Under the pieces are notes generated by a model that saw only the letters and a program-made list of their open reading frames with translations, was not told where the DNA came from and searched no databases. A DNA stretch of 64,000 nucleotides, from NCBI RefSeq assembly GCF_041260155.1, contig NW_027248378.1, positions 62,001 through 126,000 of the forward strand, written 5' to 3'. Below, one piece after another: positions 1 through 13,753 of the stretch; the stretch's first letter is position 1, and each line of letters opens with the position of its first letter. The position numbers and the translations under genes are program-made. The DNA comes from Ptychodera flava. Taxonomy: Eukaryota > Hemichordata > Enteropneusta > Ptychoderidae.

Positions 1-3000
1 ACTTCGAACGACGCAGTTAATTTCCTCCCACTGCTCATACTTTATATACAGCATTGTGCCTTTACCTCAGGCAAGCTTTTTTAAAACTTCTATTTAGTTT
101 CTGTCGTTTTCATTATTCTCAATCTGTTTTATTATATTTTTAACCAATACCACATTGATATCAATTTTTACTTGTAGAATATTAGCCACCTCTGATGACA
201 ACATTTTGTCGTCTGCCACATTGTTACATATGGTCAGGTGTGGTTCGATAAATAGCGGCTGCTGCGTGGTATGCATCTATGCATCCCACGCGGCGACTGC
301 TCAACCGCACGTAAATGTGCTAGTCACCTATGCGAATTTGGTTGAAAGATCAAACTTTGTGTGACGGTTTTTGCCAAGTCAGTAAGACTCAGCTTTTCCC
401 ACCATCATCACCGATGCGAGTAGTACTGTGGCGTAAAACAGCGTCAGCGTAGACTCGTACTCCATAGCTTAGTTGACAATGGCACCAGTGCCGAACTTCG
501 ATGTTCGGAAGCTAAATCTAGGTAGGCCATCGGAATTCAAACTTCTACTTTTTTGAGGACATGTTTTTTATCGATATCTCGCGATCCGCGCGCAGTTGCC
601 ACATCAAATATCGACCATTGGCAGTAAAAAAATTGTTTTAAAAATATTACCAAGTGGGAGTGCCTCTTTAAAGATACAGCTAGTGGGGCTTTCAGTTAAC
701 ATGAAAATATTTCTGATCTTACGTAAACATGATATGTCATTTTATTTTGCATCATTTCATTTGTAACTTTCTAAATTCGAACTTTTTCTGTTGAAAATGA
801 AATGCGGTGTTATTTTCAACATGCACATTTAAGATTTTTATATGACCATGGATGTAAAAAGTCAATTTTTCATCCACGGTTCTGAGATTCTGAGGAATGC
901 ATATTGCAGTGTGAATCCAATGATGTTGAGCCTTTTTAGGCCATGCAAATGCTTTATATTGTCTGATTCAAGTGTGTGTCAATGAACTGTCAGATTAATA
1001 TGGTTTTTCATCGTCAGTATTGTCGCTTGAAATATGATGATTCTCCATCTGCGTTTGAGATAATTTGATTTTTCACTGTAGGATTTTTAAGTCTTTTATT
1101 TATATCCTTGCAAGTTGCAGGTCCCCTGAAGATATTTATTATGTGTTGAAAAATAGGGAAAGGGTAGTGCGCCAAGAAAGACAGAGTCATACAAAATTGC
1201 ATGCCAACAACAGGGAAGAATAAGAGGGGTATGTAATACAAAGTCTGCACTGATAAGTTTTTAGTCTACAGTCGTGAACGTTGAAGGACGTCGAGGTAAT
1301 CAAAACACTAGTGTTAGTGAATTATAGTACATGACCATGTTCAAGCAGAACCATTACGACACAAGTATGACAATTTTACTAAATTGAACTTTTATGTTTG
1401 GTTATATTTGCAGAGCACCTAACAACCTAACACGACAAAATCTGCTTTCATAATCTTCTCTTGAAGCTACAGATTTAATGGATAGTTATGGAGCTTAGCC
1501 ATGTCAAATTTCATGTTTTGTCATGTTTCTTGAATCATTACTCAACCATCCCAGAACCACTTCCATTCAATATTGGTACACATTAATTAAGTGAATGTTA
1601 CTTTTGATCTTGCAATGGAAAACACCAACAGTTATAACTTAATTTTTCCAAGTACACAAACATGACCCCCATAGACCACTATCATGTAATTTCCCAACAT
1701 TTAACATATTCCCCCCTCTCCCATGTAATGAATCTATCAAGCATGTTATTCAATTACCGTAATTCAAACGCCATTATCCAGCGGGGACTATGTCATCAGC
1801 GATGACTTCTCGATCAAGTACCGACGGATTAACTATTAATCCACACTGGCACCAATACGCGTCAGTTCAGTCTTTGATTTGGGTGCTTCCCCAGCGTAAC
1901 ATTCCCTCTTTTAGTTCAATATATGTGTATGTTACAAGGCACTGTAGATCAAAGCCATTCTAACATATAGGTCCCACTGTATTAGTTCTCGACCAACGTA
2001 CAAAGACTTAGTCCATTCGCTAAAGCGCATAATTGATGATATGTTTTGCAAAATTAATATTGAAAGCATGACCATACTCTGTAAGTCTGGGAGATACATT
2101 GATGTTACAGTCTCTCCTAACAAAAACAGGAACACTTAGTCAATAACAAAGTAAATGGATCAGTGAAAAAAAAGACTTTTTGTCTTCATATTTGTATATT
2201 TAGGCATAAACTTGTCTGTTTGATGTGAATCAGTACATAGATGACCAGTTTATTCGACAAGGGAGCATTCAGTTATTGTAGCCGGTGGTAAGCCAGCAAA
2301 AGTTGGAGGGGGAGGGGTTCACCTTAAATCTAAAAATTGCAAAGGGATGATCTGTATTTTTCAAACAGCTCTGGGGTCACTTAATGTTCATAAGTATTTG
2401 TCCTGTTAAAAAGCAGTTTCAGTGTTCAAAAATATTCTTGGAGATAATATAATTCCCTGTAGCCATTTAACTGTCAATCTAAACAAAAGTATAAATATCT
2501 GTCACATGAACATCTTGCCTTGTCGATTCTGAGACTTGTCTCATTGTAAATCGAGCTCACAGAGGGCAATGAACAATTTATATTACTTACGTATTAGAGA
2601 TATAGCAAGTTTTGTCAGGGAAAATATTTAACAGTGACCTGTAGACTACTTGTACCTTGAAAAGTGAAATACATTTAGTTGAAATTCCAATATCATAATT
2701 GTTGTACATATGTAAACCTTCAAACACCCTTTTTTGAATCAAGTACATTTGTATCACTTGTCAAACATCTCAGAAACTACAGATTGTGTTTGTTAAGCAT
2801 TGTAAAAAATATTCATAGTTTTCTCATAGACTCAAATGTGTACTTAGTCTACATTTCGGTGAAATTCAGAAATCGAATTTCTTGCATACATAACAACTTC
2901 TAACCATTCTAGTCTAATGAAGAACTTTAAATGGACTCTTAAAACGTCTATAAATACGCAGATTTAAACAAAAGCAAACAAAATAGATAATGTACAATTC

Positions 3001-4379
3001 TGATGATTTATTTTGTGTATCATTATTTACATGAACAGAAGAACGTACAAATTGGGCTATCCAAGGACTAGCATGAAGGACTCTCTGTCATGAAGCTGAA
3101 GATATTTTAATAGTTGTGTGTGTTTCTTCTGATGACACTGAGCACGACAGAAGTGGAAGGGTAGTGCCTTTATTGGGAGACTCTTGCAATGCGATAGAGA
3201 AAGAAGTGAAACTTTGTATGGAAAAACACTTGCACGGAAGGAAATGCATATTGAGGCTACCTTGTATTGACGGCCTGACATAAAGCAGACCAGAGCCTGA
3301 GGATGGTGGGCCACTGGCCGTTATACAGACACATTGCAATTCCAGCTGTGCTGGACAATGTTTACCGTACAAGCATATTTTTTGCATTTCTTGATTCTGC
3401 TAAAACTCAGTGATACATTTGTTTCAAACAAAGACAACTCAGCTTTTGAAGTTGTTGACCAGACACAGGCTGTACTAATGAGAGTTCAGCTGGGAAAACT
3501 TTCTATATGTTATTACACCGACTGAGTCATAAACAGTGATTAAGCTGACTACCAAAGTTGTTAATGTGTGAATATGCGGACTGTACTCGACGGATTACCG
3601 GCTGAGTTATAAGACCAATGATTCTCTCTTAGTCTCGTCAGTAGCCGTATTCATATTTCATCAACAATGTGTTTAAATGAGGTGCATCTTTGCAAACAAA
3701 TTTTACAGAGTGAGTACACTAAATGAAAACTACAGTTATATTTTTACAACACTGTCTGCTTTATTAACATCTTATTTGCTTGAATCTTATCCTGACTTTA
3801 GGTTGTAATTGAAATATTTTTATGGAAATTTTCGATGATATGGCAGAACTGATTATCATTTGTGATGTGTAATAAATAGAGAGCAATGCAACACAAAACA
3901 TAGCTAGCTGTGGAGCCTTTTTCCACTTTTACATCCAAACACCCGCTACATCATTTTTTTTAGTTTAGAAAACAATGAATTTAACCAGACAAGCTTATGC
4001 CAGTCTTAGTCAACTTTCAAGTCTTTGGCACGATTGATACATGGTTTTTATTTCTTTGGCCTATTGCATCTGCCAGAGAATTAGTGTTACAGCTTCCTTG
4101 TAGAAGTGTCTTTATAGTGCACTGACCAGCCCAACCTTCACCTTTATCGTGCTTCTGTAAGAAATTTATTTCACCATGAGTTATAATGCACCGAAGCAGT
4201 TGTATGTGACCATACTGATGTACATCATTACTTAGAGTGGTTAACCCCTTACTGTTAACTTCAGTCTTTCTATCTACACAGATGATTATGCACTGTTATT
4301 CAATATTATTTGTGAGTATAACAAAGTACTAAGATAGCATATCTTGTGAGGCATACGTAATAATAATGTTTTACCCAAT
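1..4379. other. AT-rich stretch, no gene recognised
   Basis: I read both strands and found no conserved domain, RNA gene or TE end. Open frames are under 100 codons, start and stop without regard to splice sites, and overlap in several frames, as expected by chance. Regulatory or intronic content cannot be excluded. Confidence 0.5.
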
Positions 4380-6020
4380 TATGTCCCATTGAATGGACTC
4401 AGCAATTTTCCCACTAGATTACCCAACAGTGTATTTCACAAGTACTACGAACGAGATGGAACTATCCGTGGTTGTGTTGATGAAATATTTCTTAAGATTT
4501 ACCCAGTAGACCTATTTAGAGCTTGAACAAGATGTAAACTTTCCTGAATAACGAGTTTACCAAGGTATTGACTACGCCCATGTCCTCAGGGAAATCAAGA
4601 AGCATATATTGGAACAATGGCCAAGATACAGCAATCAATATTACCATATTTTATATACGTACACTATCTTGATTCGGAACTGCAGTAAAAGTAAGTTGGG
4701 ATACCTTAGTTGCACTTCTGGACTGGTTAAAGAATAAAAATGCTGTGACACAAGAACTTGGCAGCTTGGGCCCTGATAGTTTCCACATTGATGTAACAGC
4801 AATCATATTCCGTGAGTCACAGTAATTCTATGATAAACACTCAAACTATTTTAATTGGTCAGGCGTCAGTTTTCCCAGCTCGTAATCGCAGCTTCAAAGA
4901 TCAGCCCAAACGGAAGATACTTCACTACATATGCTGGGAGTATACTTTATGCTATATGCCAGAGATGAACAGGGAGTTGCTTCGCTGAGGATGAATAATT
5001 CTGTGTTTCATGTGAATTAGTCCATTTAATAAAGATGCTAGCCACTGTCCTCCCAGCTAATGCCTGAATGCACTTCATTGCAGTTACCTAGTGCACAAAG
5101 GCACTGACCCTTCCAAAGAAAAACCATAATAAATTACTCTGATGTCCATGGTGCATGCTTAGTTTTCATAGTCCTGAAGCACTTTGGACTCATAAAAACT
5201 ATGATTGACTTGAAGCTCAGAGTGTGATATCAATGTCATTGCGTACCCTATTATGAGGGCCTAAAGCTTTTCGAGCATTATCTCTTTAATTCTGGCACCC
5301 ATAATGTAATCGACGCAGATATCAAGAGGCTGTTAGTGCCAATGTCCCTGCTGGATTGCACTGACTCTGTTGTGATGTATAATCCTTTGTTAGTAGCCAC
5401 ATTCGTGGTTGCGGGTGACTTGGTTCATGTACCTTTCAAGGACTCTATCTGGAATGGCCCTGAATATGTCGGCGGATTCTTTCTGTTTTTGAAATGGTTT
5501 GTACAAGGCTATGTATTAACAAGATAGAAGCTAAGATAGACATTTACTAGTTAAAGGAAACATCACTGGGCAAAATGCTTATACAACAATATATATACAT
5601 ATGCTGATTCTGTACATGTGTCAAATACGTTAAGTATACATGTACGTATACTAATAAAATGCAAAAATACAGTGTACACTTGGTGTACAAAGATCAGCAT
5701 TACCTTTACTCATGATTTTTCATAAACAGCTTAATATCAGGCTTAACAATGATATGCTTAGCAAGGCCTGTGACACACTCTAGAAGGACTTCTATAAGCT
5801 GATGGACATTATAACGTATATAAAACAATTGAAATTATAAATATTGAAATATCAAGTTTATCGCAGACAACAAGTTCTGCTACTAGATGCCTGATCAATG
5901 ATTTTCACGAATTGGAAGACATAGACGACCCGTTTGTGGAACCCTATCCTCTGGATAATGATCAATGGCAAAGAGGTCGCAGTGGCATCACATTACAACC
6001 GAATGGAATGCTCCTTAAAC
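4380..6020 (+). other. possible decayed coding remnant
   Basis: Several short stretches read like worn coding sequence on the + strand, for example around 4420-4510 (HKYYERDGTIRGCVDEIF) and 5885-6000 (ELEDIDDPFVEPYPLDND). Stops and frame changes separate them and I do not recognise a family. A truncated MITE lies inside at 5564. This could be an old transposase or host pseudogene, or chance. Confidence 0.2.
5564..5720 (+). mobile_element. truncated MITE, family 2 (CACTGGG end)
   Basis: Starts with the same left end (CACTGGGCAAAATGCTT) as the full copies at 10399 and 29570 and follows them through the CAAATACGT and TACAGTGTACACTT segments, then diverges near 5720. The right inverted repeat is missing. 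No open reading frame. Confidence 0.75.
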
Positions 6021-6060
6021 TAAGTACTGTTGATCTTGTTTTACCAAGCCTTTTAAGTTA

Positions 6061-6111
6061 GTTCTCTCTGTCTCTGTCTCTCTGTCTCTCTGTCTCTCTC
6101 TCTCTCTCTCT
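6061..6111. repeat. (TC)n microsatellite
   Basis: Run of CTCTCTGT and CTCT units. Confidence 0.9.
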
Positions 6112-8935
6112 GATTAAATTTATTGTACATTAGCCTCTTGAATATGGCTGGCGTATTTCTAATCCAAAATGACATAACTGTAAAATTGTAGTCTAATAGG
6201 CATGAAGGAGGTTGACCTCTCCCATGTATGCTTGCTCAGGGAAATTTGCACATTACCATAAAGAGATCGACACTAAACATATCATTCTATACACAAATTT
6301 CCCCAAACCAATTTATCTGGTCTAGGCATACGATATACGCACGATACTATAACCCAATTACATTATTCAATTGTCAACAAAATCCATACACTGAGGTCTG
6401 AAGGCATCCCATTTAATAGCGTCCCAACTTTTTGCCACACGTAAGTAGTGTTCGCGTACAGAGAGTTAGATCAACTTATTGCGTCATGTTGTAAATTTTG
6501 CCGATCTTCCTCCCGCACAGCTGAATATTGATGAAAGAGTTGCAGATTCCATTTCCCTTATATGTAACCAATCCTTTATGATATTTTGGCAATAATTGCA
6601 CGGCGGAATTCCGAAAATGCTTTCGCGATAATAGTCATATGAAAAATAGGTGAAAACACAGCCGACAGTACAAGCAATCGTTAACTCGTCATTTCATAAA
6701 AATAAGACAAAACTCAGAAAAAATTTAAACATTAGACTCGTAGTTAATCTTCATAAGATGTAAAATCTCAAATGTTGTAAAAAATAACAGCGCAATGAAA
6801 AATGTTAACCTAACGGTTTTTCTCAGATGTATTTTCATTTTACAATCTGGCAAATAAGCTCAATATCCCTTAAAAAAACCATTGCGTCTGATGTACCGAA
6901 CATATTGCACACTTCTCGCAAGCTAAAAATTCACAATGCTGAACAATAACGGTAAAATGTGGCATGGTTGTTCTTTGACTGACATTCAGAATTCCTATGG
7001 TTTTAGATTTTGAATTTTTTTACTCAACTTGTTTTATTTTCAATGTTTTTATCCCGATCACTAAAACATACTCCTGCCCTAAATAACATTGCGATCTGAC
7101 GGCGTTTGAACATGCAGAACACGACTCTTAATTTGACGTAAGTGTCTCGTGAGTTGTACAGACCAAATACCAGTCACGCTATTGTAATTTATACCAATTT
7201 CGGGGAATATGAAATATAAAAAATGAAGTAAATTGGAAAAATAACACAGAACGGAGGCAAACGGGCGCAGAACGTCGACTGTAATTCTGTAGTGAACGTT
7301 ATCGATCGATAGTCTGTTATCCGAAATTGATGTATTGTTGTCTTGCTCACTCGCATGTCGTTCCCAGATCACAATTGCGCCAAACTTAGCCAAAGTGCGC
7401 CAAATTATTCTGTAAAATAAGTATCACCAAAGCTGAAAAAAGTGTCGTCGATTTAATTTGAGTGCAAGAAAATAATGGATACGTTAATGTTACAGTACAT
7501 GAGTCAATATATGGGTTACAGTGGAAATATTTATGATGTTCCTTAACACACGAGCGGAATGCGAGCAGATTTTGATCGATTTTCCGTTGAAAATGAATTG
7601 ATACAGTGTCCGCTGTCATCAAAAGCGATGGCTGAAATCGCTGTCAACTAGAAATGCTTCATGGAATATTTCTTATTCGGGCATCCTTTTGGCCCACTGT
7701 GCTTACAGCACAATCTTTCTTGACCAACAGAATATACGATGCCAATGCTCATTCTGACTCAGAATTGTTTCCTGTGGCCAGCACTTTCCTTTAGTTTATC
7801 CTTTATCCGTCTGTTCAGCTGCCCCGGATAGACAACATGACTTGTGACAATTAGAGGGTTTATCAGTATTTGTCACATACATTTCCTAACTTACCAGAAG
7901 AACTAGGTACACCAGAAAAACGCGTCTGTATTCCTCCTGTTAGCATAGCAATTGTGCAAGCTGTTCCTCTACAATTCTCTTGCTTGATCTTTTGGTGTAT
8001 ATTACATATATATTTTACCTTTTTCGCAAACAGTATCAAAAGTTCAAAAATGCACTAATTTCTTTTCCTATCATGCATACTTTTAGCATGTTAGTATGAT
8101 AAAATCCTTGCTGAATGTGTAATCAAAGGAGAAGGGTAAGAGTACTAGCTCCCCGCTTTTTTAAAAGAATGTTTAACGATTTTTTATCAACGCACAACCT
8201 TATTTGTCAGCCTGAGGTTTTTGCTATGTTCTCTCTGACGATTCCTTTTTTTGTGCATGGTTATTTACTATTGCCAAAAGTTTTCCGTCGGTGATCTTTT
8301 CTCAGTCCACTGCTCCTTGATCATATTTATTGATCCTCTTAAACATCGACCATGAGATAACTCCCAAGGTGTAAAATTAGTGCTTTTTCGCGATACGGTT
8401 TCCAGTCACCTAACACCGCAGCAACAGATAGTGCCGCTCAGTTAAATCCCTACTATCAAAAATATGGTTCGAGCTTATAGTTGTTACAATTTTACTGACT
8501 GTGACCCTCCAGTTCTTTTGCTACGAAATGTCTTCAGAGGAGCATTAAATTTCTCAGAGTCATTTGCGATATGGGTTTGTTTTGATTTCGGGGATTTTCA
8601 ACATAGAATACATATAAGTCAAATGCTGTGATGAGGAGTTTATACCCTGGTCTGCCAGACCGAGTTTCTCATCGCAAAGATGTCTGTTGCGAATGTATGA
8701 TATTATAGGTATATTTGGTATGGCTTTTGTACATCTAGTTGATTCGTGCAGTGTGTTGAAGAGTGAAAAGATAGCCCTTTTCAAGTCAGCAAAAAGTTCA
8801 TTTTTGATTGACTTTGTAAAACGATTAAACTTCTGTCAATTTTTCTTTCTTACTTACCTCAGTATTTAAAACATTTATTTATCGATAACGTACGTTATCA
8901 AGCGATTTATCAGAAGCGACAGATCGATCAATTTA
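6112..8935. other. AT-rich stretch, no gene recognised
   Basis: No domain, RNA gene or TE terminus seen on either strand. The longest open frame (7079-7393, minus, 104 codons) has no recognisable motif and no splice context. Confidence 0.5.
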
Positions 8936-8980
8936 TAGATAGATAGCTAGATGGACAGATAGACAGACAGACAGACAAAC

Positions 8981-9020
<40 letters not shown>

Positions 9021-9260
9021 GGATAGGTCGATCGATCTATCGATAGATATCTCGGTCACTAAATCCATAAATCTATCTATTGATGTTCGATGGTCAGTAG
9101 ACTGATCGACAGACGATCCCCCGTACGATAGATCTATCAATTCTATGAAATGATAGATCAATTAATCGATAGAATATCGATAGAATGATCAATCGATCAA
9201 TCGATTCAGAAATTGGTCGATATATAGATAGATTGGTCGATAGATCGTTGTGTTATCACA
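8936..9260. repeat. GATA / GATC simple-sequence array
   Basis: A core of (GATA)n near 8980-9020 is flanked by degenerate GATAGATC and CGATCGAT units that are largely self-complementary, so both strands show GATA and ATCGAT motifs. The proteins it would encode (SIDRSIDLSIYLSI) are plain repeat translation. Confidence 0.9.
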
Positions 9261-10398
9261 TTGTCTCGAATTTAATTTTATTTTTCTTCTATTCATTGTT
9301 TCTGTTTAGCGTAATCTGCTACAAATTTCTGCAGCAAATCAATCGCGTTTCAACTGCTTTCATGGAAGTACGAACGACTAAGTTGATCACTATGTTGTCC
9401 AACTACTGGAATTGGTTTGCAAAGTTGTTTCTAGTAGTAGCTAAACACTTTACTTGATCTGCTGCCGTACATTAGAGACTGTACATTTTTTGCTAGACTT
9501 TCCGCTAGCTTGTTTATTATTGTAGCCATCGGGCCGTGCGTTGGCTTTTCCTGTTGTGTTTGCGTGCATGTAAAGACAAACGAGCCCTGTTGGCTGGCTT
9601 CTAATCGTCGCACGAGCCGGCGCTCCAGTGTTCACGCTTGTGACTGTACAATGGGGTCGATCTGTCTACTCTGTACAGACGGAACGGTCAGAGTGGACAT
9701 GACTGCTGTACCGAACACGATAACGAGACTCTCGTAGGACCACAATGCCCATAGGGCCACAACGGCCGAGATTTTCAGTCTTTCTTCCTTTAGAAGCTCA
9801 CATTATGTCCTAATCCCCGCACTTTGAAGTTCACTTTCGGACAAGATTCTCGATTCATCGAGAAAGGTCTGTCAGCGACACTCTTTGATTACAGCATTGA
9901 AGAAACTGTTCCGACACGGTCACTACTTTTTTCGCCTTACCTTGTTCAGAGCTAGAGTTGAATCGTGCGTGTCGATGTCACACCTCCGTTATATTCAGGC
10001 AAAGGTGATAATCGAGCCCGGGTGTAACAGATAGTTTACGTTTTGATAAGCTGACAGCTCGGCCAGTGTTTGACAATCCCGCCCAGTGTTTGCCAACAAC
10101 CAACGTCACTACAACGTTGCCTATTGTGGGCTAACGGCGCTGGTCTTTGCCCTTTAACACTGTCAAAGGACAAATACATGGCACGGAAGGAGAAAAAACC
10201 TTTGTCAAAATTACGTGTTGTCCAACTCGATATTTTACGTTCAGTTCCTTTCTTGAAAGGCTGCACTTTTTCTTTATTTAATGTGAACCACATAAGAATT
10301 TACATTATCACTTCTCAGGCCCTCCAAAATAACAGTTTAAGCTGTCGCAAACTTAAAAGTAATTACCACGCCTTATGCATACTTTGTAGAATTATTCC
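9261..10398. other. no gene recognised; locally CpG-richer
   Basis: 9520-9740 and 9960-10150 are richer in CpG than the surroundings, which might mark an old promoter. A short frame starting near 10180 (MARKEKKPLSKLRVVQ) looks mildly coding-like, but no splice partner or homology is visible. Confidence 0.35.
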
Positions 10399-10695
10399 CA
10401 CCGGGTAAAATGCTTGATATACAACAATACATACACATATACTGATTATGGACATGTGTCAAATACGTCATGTATACAAGTATGTATACTAATAAATTGC
10501 AAACCTACAGTGTACACTTAGTGTGCGAAGATCTGCATTGCATATACTAATGATCTGCATAGAAGTAAGCTACACATATCAATGCATTGGAATGTTCCAT
10601 ATACAAAGATACGTTACGTATGCAATTAATATTGTGTTCCATATACGTCAATATACGTAAATATGCTAAGCACATATCAAGCACTTTGTCCAGTG
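10399..10695 (+). mobile_element. MITE, family 2, full-length copy (297 bp)
   Basis: Terminal inverted repeats CACCGGGTAAAATGCTTGAT on the left and the complement of AAGCACTTTGTCCAGTG on the right. Flanked by TCC at 10396-10398 and 10696-10698, a 3-bp target-site duplication. It aligns end to end with 29570-29867. No coding capacity. CACTG/CACTA-type ends with 3-bp duplications suggest a CACTA (EnSpm)-type source; this assignment is inferred. Confidence 0.85.
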
Positions 10696-10769
10696 TCCAA
10701 TCCAACAATTTTGTTTAGTTTCACATAAATTATTTTTCAGATATTGCACATTTTATGCAACAAATAAAA

Positions 10770-10817
10770 CAGCCTATTTACAATGCTACATCGCTGAAAA
10801 TCACCCCTCCACATATG
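10770..10817 (+). repeat. 48-bp repeat at left edge of the DIRS element
   Basis: Matches 25732-25779 at 47 of 48 positions. The two copies sit immediately outside the left and close outside the right end of the DIRS-like element, so they look like a very long target duplication or duplicated pre-existing sequence. Confidence 0.85.
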
Positions 10818-10956
10818 AGTACTATAAGCCTGCTTATAATATTATAATGAGCCTGATTATTCATGATGACGTCTTATATTTGGTCACGTGATTTGTATCT
10901 GTTTGCCTGTATGGCGTGAGTCTTGTTCAGCTTTAGAAGTTTATGCGTTATCAATA
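10815..10956 (+). repeat. DIRS split direct repeat A1 (142 bp)
   Basis: Starts ATGAGTACTATAAGCCTGC and ends GCGTTATCAATA. It matches A2 at 25528-25669 over the same 142-bp length with about five substitutions. Confidence 0.9.
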
Positions 10957-11033
10957 CGCTAAAATGACGACAAAAATTGCCAGGAGTCGTCGAAGAGTAA
11001 TGAAGCCATCGTCATCAGAGGCAGCTCAACCAA

Positions 11034-12060
11034 TTGAATTCGGAACTGACACGAATGGAGAAACTTGCAAAGGATGAATTTGGTCTGTCTGAAGATACCA
11101 TCGCATGCCTTGTTCGGAATGGCTTCACTACCTTCCGAACTTTGAGAGCGATACAAGAGCAAGATCTTTGTGACTTGGATATTTTGCCTGGACAGCGCTG
11201 TCTAGTACGTGAGGCGGTTACTTCCTTACAGACTACCGATGAGGCGAGTACACCTAGAACCAGGAAGATGGAGAAAACGGGTCATCCACCATCAGTCGGT
11301 TCGACCGCAGCTCAGCCCGCCAAAACTTCAGCCATCGATGACAAATTTGGCGCGTCGGCCAACCGTGTCGACGTTGAGAACATGAACCCCAGCAAACGGG
11401 AGAAAGGTCAGAATCAGCCACAAAGTGATGTGCCCTCACTACAGGAACTGGATAATATAGAAGGGTTACTGAGTCGCCTTCCAACGTCATCGAAAAGCGA
11501 CGCTGGTGAGTTATCAAAATTCAGTTACATTTGCAATGCTACAACTTTCGCGCCAAAACGTCGATCTGTACCACGACCTCATAAATTCATTCGCCTTGAA
11601 AACGGCAAACCAGCGAAAGGCTTTGATGAAATCATTGGGCTCAATTATGGGAAGGAAATATGAAGATTTTAAGTATTCTGGTCGACCAGAAATCAGACGA
11701 AATTCGGGGCTACGTTCAGCACAAAGCCAGTTCCTGCATGTTATATGACAACACGTACCGTGACGACCTCGAGTGTACAGGTGCCAAATGGGGGCCTTTA
11801 AATTCAGATGCTAACAACGTCGCTTTTGGCCCAAGTGACACTCTCGCACGATTTCGTACTCGTAAAGGGAAAGAATCCTCCAAGGGGAAGAAAGACGACA
11901 AAACGAACGCTTGTATACGCTTCACACCGGGATTTGCAACTCATCACAATGTCGTTATGCCCATGTTTGCCTGCTATGTAGCGAACACGGTCACCGAAAA
12001 GATGATTGTACCACATATACCAAGAAAACGGCGGAGAGCAAGAAAAAGACTGATAAGTGA
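11034..12060 (+). pseudogene. DIRS ORF1, gag-like protein with SAM-like region and zinc knuckle
   Basis: Likely nucleic-acid-binding structural protein of the DIRS-like element. The first frame (ATG at 11055) opens with a helical SAM-like region (DEFGLSEDTIACLVRNGF ... LDILPGQRCLVREAV), then a low-complexity linker. A frame change near 11660 leads into a second block (SSCMLYDNTYRDDLECTGAK), and another near 11925 leads into a Cys/His knuckle, CRYAHVCLLCSEHGHRKDDC. The stop is the TGA at 12058. This arrangement recurs in gag-like ORFs of invertebrate DIRS elements as I remember them. Two frameshifts make it non-functional. Confidence 0.75.
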
Positions 12061-12095
12061 ACACTCTGTGATAATTCAAGCCAAGTCAAGTCTGC

Positions 12096-13641
12096 TTGTC
12101 AGAACGGAGTGACTTTCAAAAGCACTGTCTTGATGACCTTGACAACACCGCTGTGTTGTACACCCCGTCTGGAGTTACAAAAAATGCTACTTTGTGTGAA
12201 CACTTTGACACCAAGGTTCCGCCAACGATGAACGCTAACGTAGTCGACGATTCTCAACGCTATACATTACCATGGTCTCAGCTGAATACCCACGCTTGGG
12301 AAAATGAACTAGCTGACGACCCAGACAAAGATTTTTTACTTGACGGCATTCGGCATGGCTGTAAGATAGTGGATGATACCAATCACATTGAAAGCTACGA
12401 GTGTGACAATTACAAATCAGCCATCAATGCAGAAGTCAAACCTAAGCTGGATAAACTCTTTTTGTCCGAACTTGAACAAGGGAAAATTACATGTCAGGGG
12501 TCACAGAAACCCCATTGTGTGCACGCCTATGGGGCTGTCCCAAAAAAGACTCTGATGATTATAGGCCTATAACAGACTGCTCACGACCATTAGGCAAATC
12601 AATCAACGATCACATGTCTCCGCCAAAAACCAGCTACAGCTCGATCGACAATGTGATGGACAGTATGTCAAAAAATTGTTATTTTGCTATTGTGGACATT
12701 TCAAAGGCGTATAGGTCTATACCTGTACACCCCAAGCACCGCACTTTGCAAGGCTTCAAATGGATGTTCGGACCTCATGATGCTAAGCAATACCTATATT
12801 ACATTGACAATTGTCTTTGCTTTGGTCTCTCCTGTGCACCTAGTATTTTCACTCGCGTCTCGAACTCCATCGCACGTATGATGAGAAAACGTGGTTTTAC
12901 TATTGTGAACTATTTAGACGATTTCCTTCTCATCAGCAAATCGTACAATGATTGCTTACAAGCACAACGTACACTGATTCGTCTTTTACGTTATCTGGGT
13001 TTCTATATCAGTTGGTCCAAGGTGCGCGGACCTGCACAGATTATTACATTTTTAGGTATCGAACTAGACTCAATTGCAATTGAAGTTAGGCTACCTCAAG
13101 ATAAGCTAGCCAGACTGAAGTCAGAGTTAACTATGTGTCTTCAAAACGCAAGCTAACTAAAAGACAGTTGCAATCGCTTGTCGGTATTTTGTCATTCGCC
13201 GCTACCGTTGTCAAAGGTGGTCGTACATTTACGAGACGTATCATTGATTTGATGAACAAACTCAAACGTCCTCATCACAAGATAAGAATTAATAAAGAGT
13301 TTCGCAAAGACTTACAGTGGTGGTTAGACTTTGCTACAAACTTCAATGGCAAAGCAAAAATCATCCGTAATGAACCATTACCACAGTGTGTTTTACAGAC
13401 TGATGCCTCATTTTCAGGTTATGGGGTATATTTCTAGGGTAACTGGGTAGCAGGGGCGTGGCATTCTGATGCTGTCCCTCGACCAAGTGAGATCAGAGAA
13501 TTGCCTTGGTGGAACCGAGTTCACGTTCCGACTGAAGTTTCAAGTAATATCAATTATTTAGCGCTGTTTCCCATTTTGCTTGCGGCAAGGAAATGGTCTA
13601 GCGAGTGGGAAAATCAACATGTTGCTATTTATTCAGACAAT
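12096..13641 (+). pseudogene. DIRS reverse transcriptase-RNase H, 5' part
   Basis: Copies element RNA into DNA. RT motifs in order: VDISKAYRSIPVHPKH (A), FGLSCAPSIF (B), NYLDDFLLI (C; catalytic YLDD codons 12911-12922), LGFYISWSK (D), FLGIELDS (E). A connection segment (KRQLQSLVGILSFA) leads to RNase H with TDAS and SDN acidic motifs. Frames shift in an A-run near 12540 and near 13140, and a TAG stop lies at 13435. The RNase H glutamate expected before LFPILLAAR reads as alanine (GCG at 13561). The frame is cut after SDN-T by the ISL2EU-type transposon and resumes at 24052. Confidence 0.88.
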
Positions 13642-13753
13642 ACAAGAGTTTCGAATGTCAGGTGACCCCACTGTGCGCGATGCATTGTTGGCTGGGCCAA
13701 AGGTCAAGTGGGCATAAACCCCGTTGCGTAATCAAAGCTGTTCACACAATAGA
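13642..13753 (+). repeat. left terminal inverted repeat of ISL2EU-type element
   Basis: Begins ACAAGAGTTTCGAATGTCAGG and ends ACACAATAGA. It pairs with 23941-24051, differing by a handful of substitutions and one extra C. The predicted YqaJ frame opens inside it, leaving little room for a separate promoter. Confidence 0.95.

Noticed and set aside
8928..9161. Ser/Ile/Tyr/Leu/Asp repeat protein
   Set aside because: Translation of the GATA array.
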